DNA of 64,000 bases from Paraburkholderia flava (GTDB taxonomy: Bacteria; Pseudomonadota; Gammaproteobacteria; Burkholderiales; Burkholderiaceae): assembly GCF_004359985.1 (NCBI RefSeq), contig NZ_SMRO01000001.1:1240001-1304000 (forward strand), in the 5' to 3' direction. Of this stretch, positions 63,017-64,000 are shown piece after piece. Each line of letters begins with the position of its first letter. Position 1 is the first letter of the stretch. A model generated the notes under the pieces. The model did not search any database. It worked only from the letters and a program-made list of their open reading frames with translations, and was not told the origin of the DNA. Made by a program: the position numbers and the translations under genes.

Positions 63017-64000
63017 ATGGCAACGTTCATCGGCCGCTGGTCGATCGGTATGGCATTGGCCGCGGCGCTCGGCACGCTCGCGGCCTGCGGCGGAAGCAGC
63101 GGCGGCAACGGCGGTGCGACACGCACCAACGCAACGCCGCCCGTCACGTCGACACCGGTCAGCAAGACCCTCGTCGTCGAACTCGACGGCCTCACGTATA
63201 GCGCGCTGACCAAGGGGATCGCCAGCGGCACGCTGCCGAATCTCGCGAAACTCACGGTCGCGCCCGCGTACAGCGGCGGCATCGTGAATACCCTTGGCCA
63301 GCAGCCGAATCTCGACACGCCGGGCTGGGCAAGCCTCGTCACCGGTACGTGGGCGAATCGCCATCAGGTGAACTCGGATGCGCCGGGTCAGGCATTGCAC
63401 GCCGACACGTTATTCAAAACGCTGCGTGCGGCGAACGGCGGCAAGGCGGGTGTCGCGGCATCGTCGAGCGGTCTTGCTGCTCTGCTCGCACCGGACCGCA
63501 ATGCAGGTTACCTCGATGCAGTCACGAACTGCGCGAACGTCGACAGCTGTGTGACGCAGAACGCGCTCACGTGGATCGACGGCGGCTACTCGCTGGTGTT
63601 CGCGCAATATCACTCGGCGCAGGATGCCGCGCTAAACACAGGCTTTTCCACCGACTACTCGAACACGCTCGCGCAACTCGACGCGGCGCTCGGCACGCTG
63701 CGCGCGGAAACCGCGAAGCGCAGCGGTGAGAACTGGCTCGTGGTGGTCACAGCGAGCCACGGTCTGAATGCAGCCGGCGGTGCAGACGGTCTACCGCTGC
63801 TGAACGAAGCGACGAGCTTCGTCGCGCTCAGTCAAACCGCGAACGCGCTCGCGAGCGATTCGAGCGCACCGACGACACTCGCCGCGCTTTATCCGCGCGC
63901 CAGCATCGCCGATATCGCGCCGACCGTGCTCGCCAATCAAGGCGCGCTGCCGACGCCCGCGAGCTACGTGATGGACGGCGGTCCGCTCGTCGGCGCAACG
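63017..64000 (+). CDS. Alkaline-phosphatase-fold (type I phosphodiesterase) lipoprotein, 5' part
   Basis: Open to the window end (328 codons, no stop). A good Shine-Dalgarno (AAGGAG) precedes the ATG. The lipoprotein signal MATFIGRWSIGMALAAALGTLAACGGSSGG has Cys24. The domain begins KTLVVELDGLTYSAL and continues with DTPGWASLVTGTWANRHQV (a nucleophile region like PNxxSLVTG). The metal-binding motif usually written TSDHG reads VVTASHG, so the Asp ligand is replaced by Ser. The protein is therefore either a divergent phosphoesterase or a non-catalytic relative. Substrate unknown. Confidence 0.75.
   Translation, partial: MATFIGRWSIGMALAAALGTLAACGGSSGGNGGATRTNATPPVTSTPVSKTLVVELDGLTYSALTKGIASGTLPNLAKLTVAPAYSGGIVNTLGQQPNLDTPGWASLVTGTWANRHQVNSDAPGQALHADTLFKTLRAANGGKAGVAASSSGLAALLAPDRNAGYLDAVTNCANVDSCVTQNALTWIDGGYSLVFAQYHSAQDAALNTGFSTDYSNTLAQLDAALGTLRAETAKRSGENWLVVVTASHGLNAAGGADGLPLLNEATSFVALSQTANALASDSSAPTTLAALYPRASIADIAPTVLANQGALPTPASYVMDGGPLVGAT

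Noticed and set aside
61934..63400. 488-aa minus-strand open frame opposite the LysR and lipoprotein genes
   Set aside because: Composition is Arg- and Gln-rich, and it runs through two well-supported plus-strand genes.
1..64000. CRISPR arrays, prophage, insertion sequences, tRNA or rRNA genes
   Set aside because: No regularly spaced repeats, transposase or integrase motifs, terminal inverted repeats or RNA-gene signatures were found on reading the window.

Overview
The window reads as a GC-rich beta-proteobacterial chromosome, most likely Burkholderiaceae of the Paraburkholderia/Burkholderia type. The grounds are three OmpC-type porins beginning AQSSVTLYG or AQSNVTLYG, a pcaQ-pcaHG protocatechuate locus, many LysR, GntR, MocR and AraC regulators, and gene-dense, strongly biased codon use. 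No rRNA, tRNA, insertion sequence, prophage or CRISPR array was seen. Nearly all genes look intact; the exceptions are the two cut by the window ends and a probable 3' frameshift in a PBP7-type peptidase.

1-7.9 kb: an ABC-2 exporter ATPase, then pcaQ divergent from pcaHG (protocatechuate 3,4-dioxygenase), then a minus-strand operon in which a HutC-type GntR regulator precedes an APS-reductase-alpha-like flavoprotein, an AprB-like ferredoxin, a HEAT-repeat protein and a DUF971 protein. The last four are joined by short gaps or ATGA overlaps and form a coherent redox unit of unknown substrate. 8-15.5 kb: a GNAT acetyltransferase coupled to a solute-binding-like protein without a signal peptide, a second solute-binding protein, a SugE-type SMR exporter, an AhpD-like protein, a MocR regulator divergent from an azoreductase and a LOG-family protein, and a porin.

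15.9-34 kb is dominated by sulfur and methionine. A four-gene operon encodes two tandem SfnB-type flavoproteins, a DszA/NtaA-type flavin monooxygenase and a periplasmic binding protein. After a second porin come two separate metE genes (cobalamin-independent methionine synthase), a solitary cobF, a cystathionine-gamma-synthase-family enzyme and metR. A ribose-type ABC permease and ATPase without their own binding protein follow and could be served by the binding protein of the sulfur operon. 33-41 kb holds a LysR regulator, a TfoX-like protein, a hydroxypyruvate reductase, a class II aldolase, an MFS carrier, an H-NS-like small protein overlapping a PBP7-like endopeptidase, a small DUF protein and an alpha/beta hydrolase with a divergent LysR.

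42-46 kb: a TetR regulator, ohr and a secreted esterase share a 20-bp operator found three times, which defines a small local regulon. A nitrate transporter gene follows, whose leader RNA carries two hexaloop hairpins and an overlapping terminator, the architecture recognised by ANTAR (NasT/NasR) antiterminators. 46-64 kb: a large-subunit catalase, a Rieske-FAD reductase, an AraC regulator divergent from an acyl-CoA ligase, a third porin, a lipoprotein lipase, an MFS carrier divergent from an SDR, an AEC carrier, zur beside a COG0523 metallochaperone with a Zur-box-like site, a LysR regulator, and a phosphodiesterase-fold lipoprotein cut by the window end.
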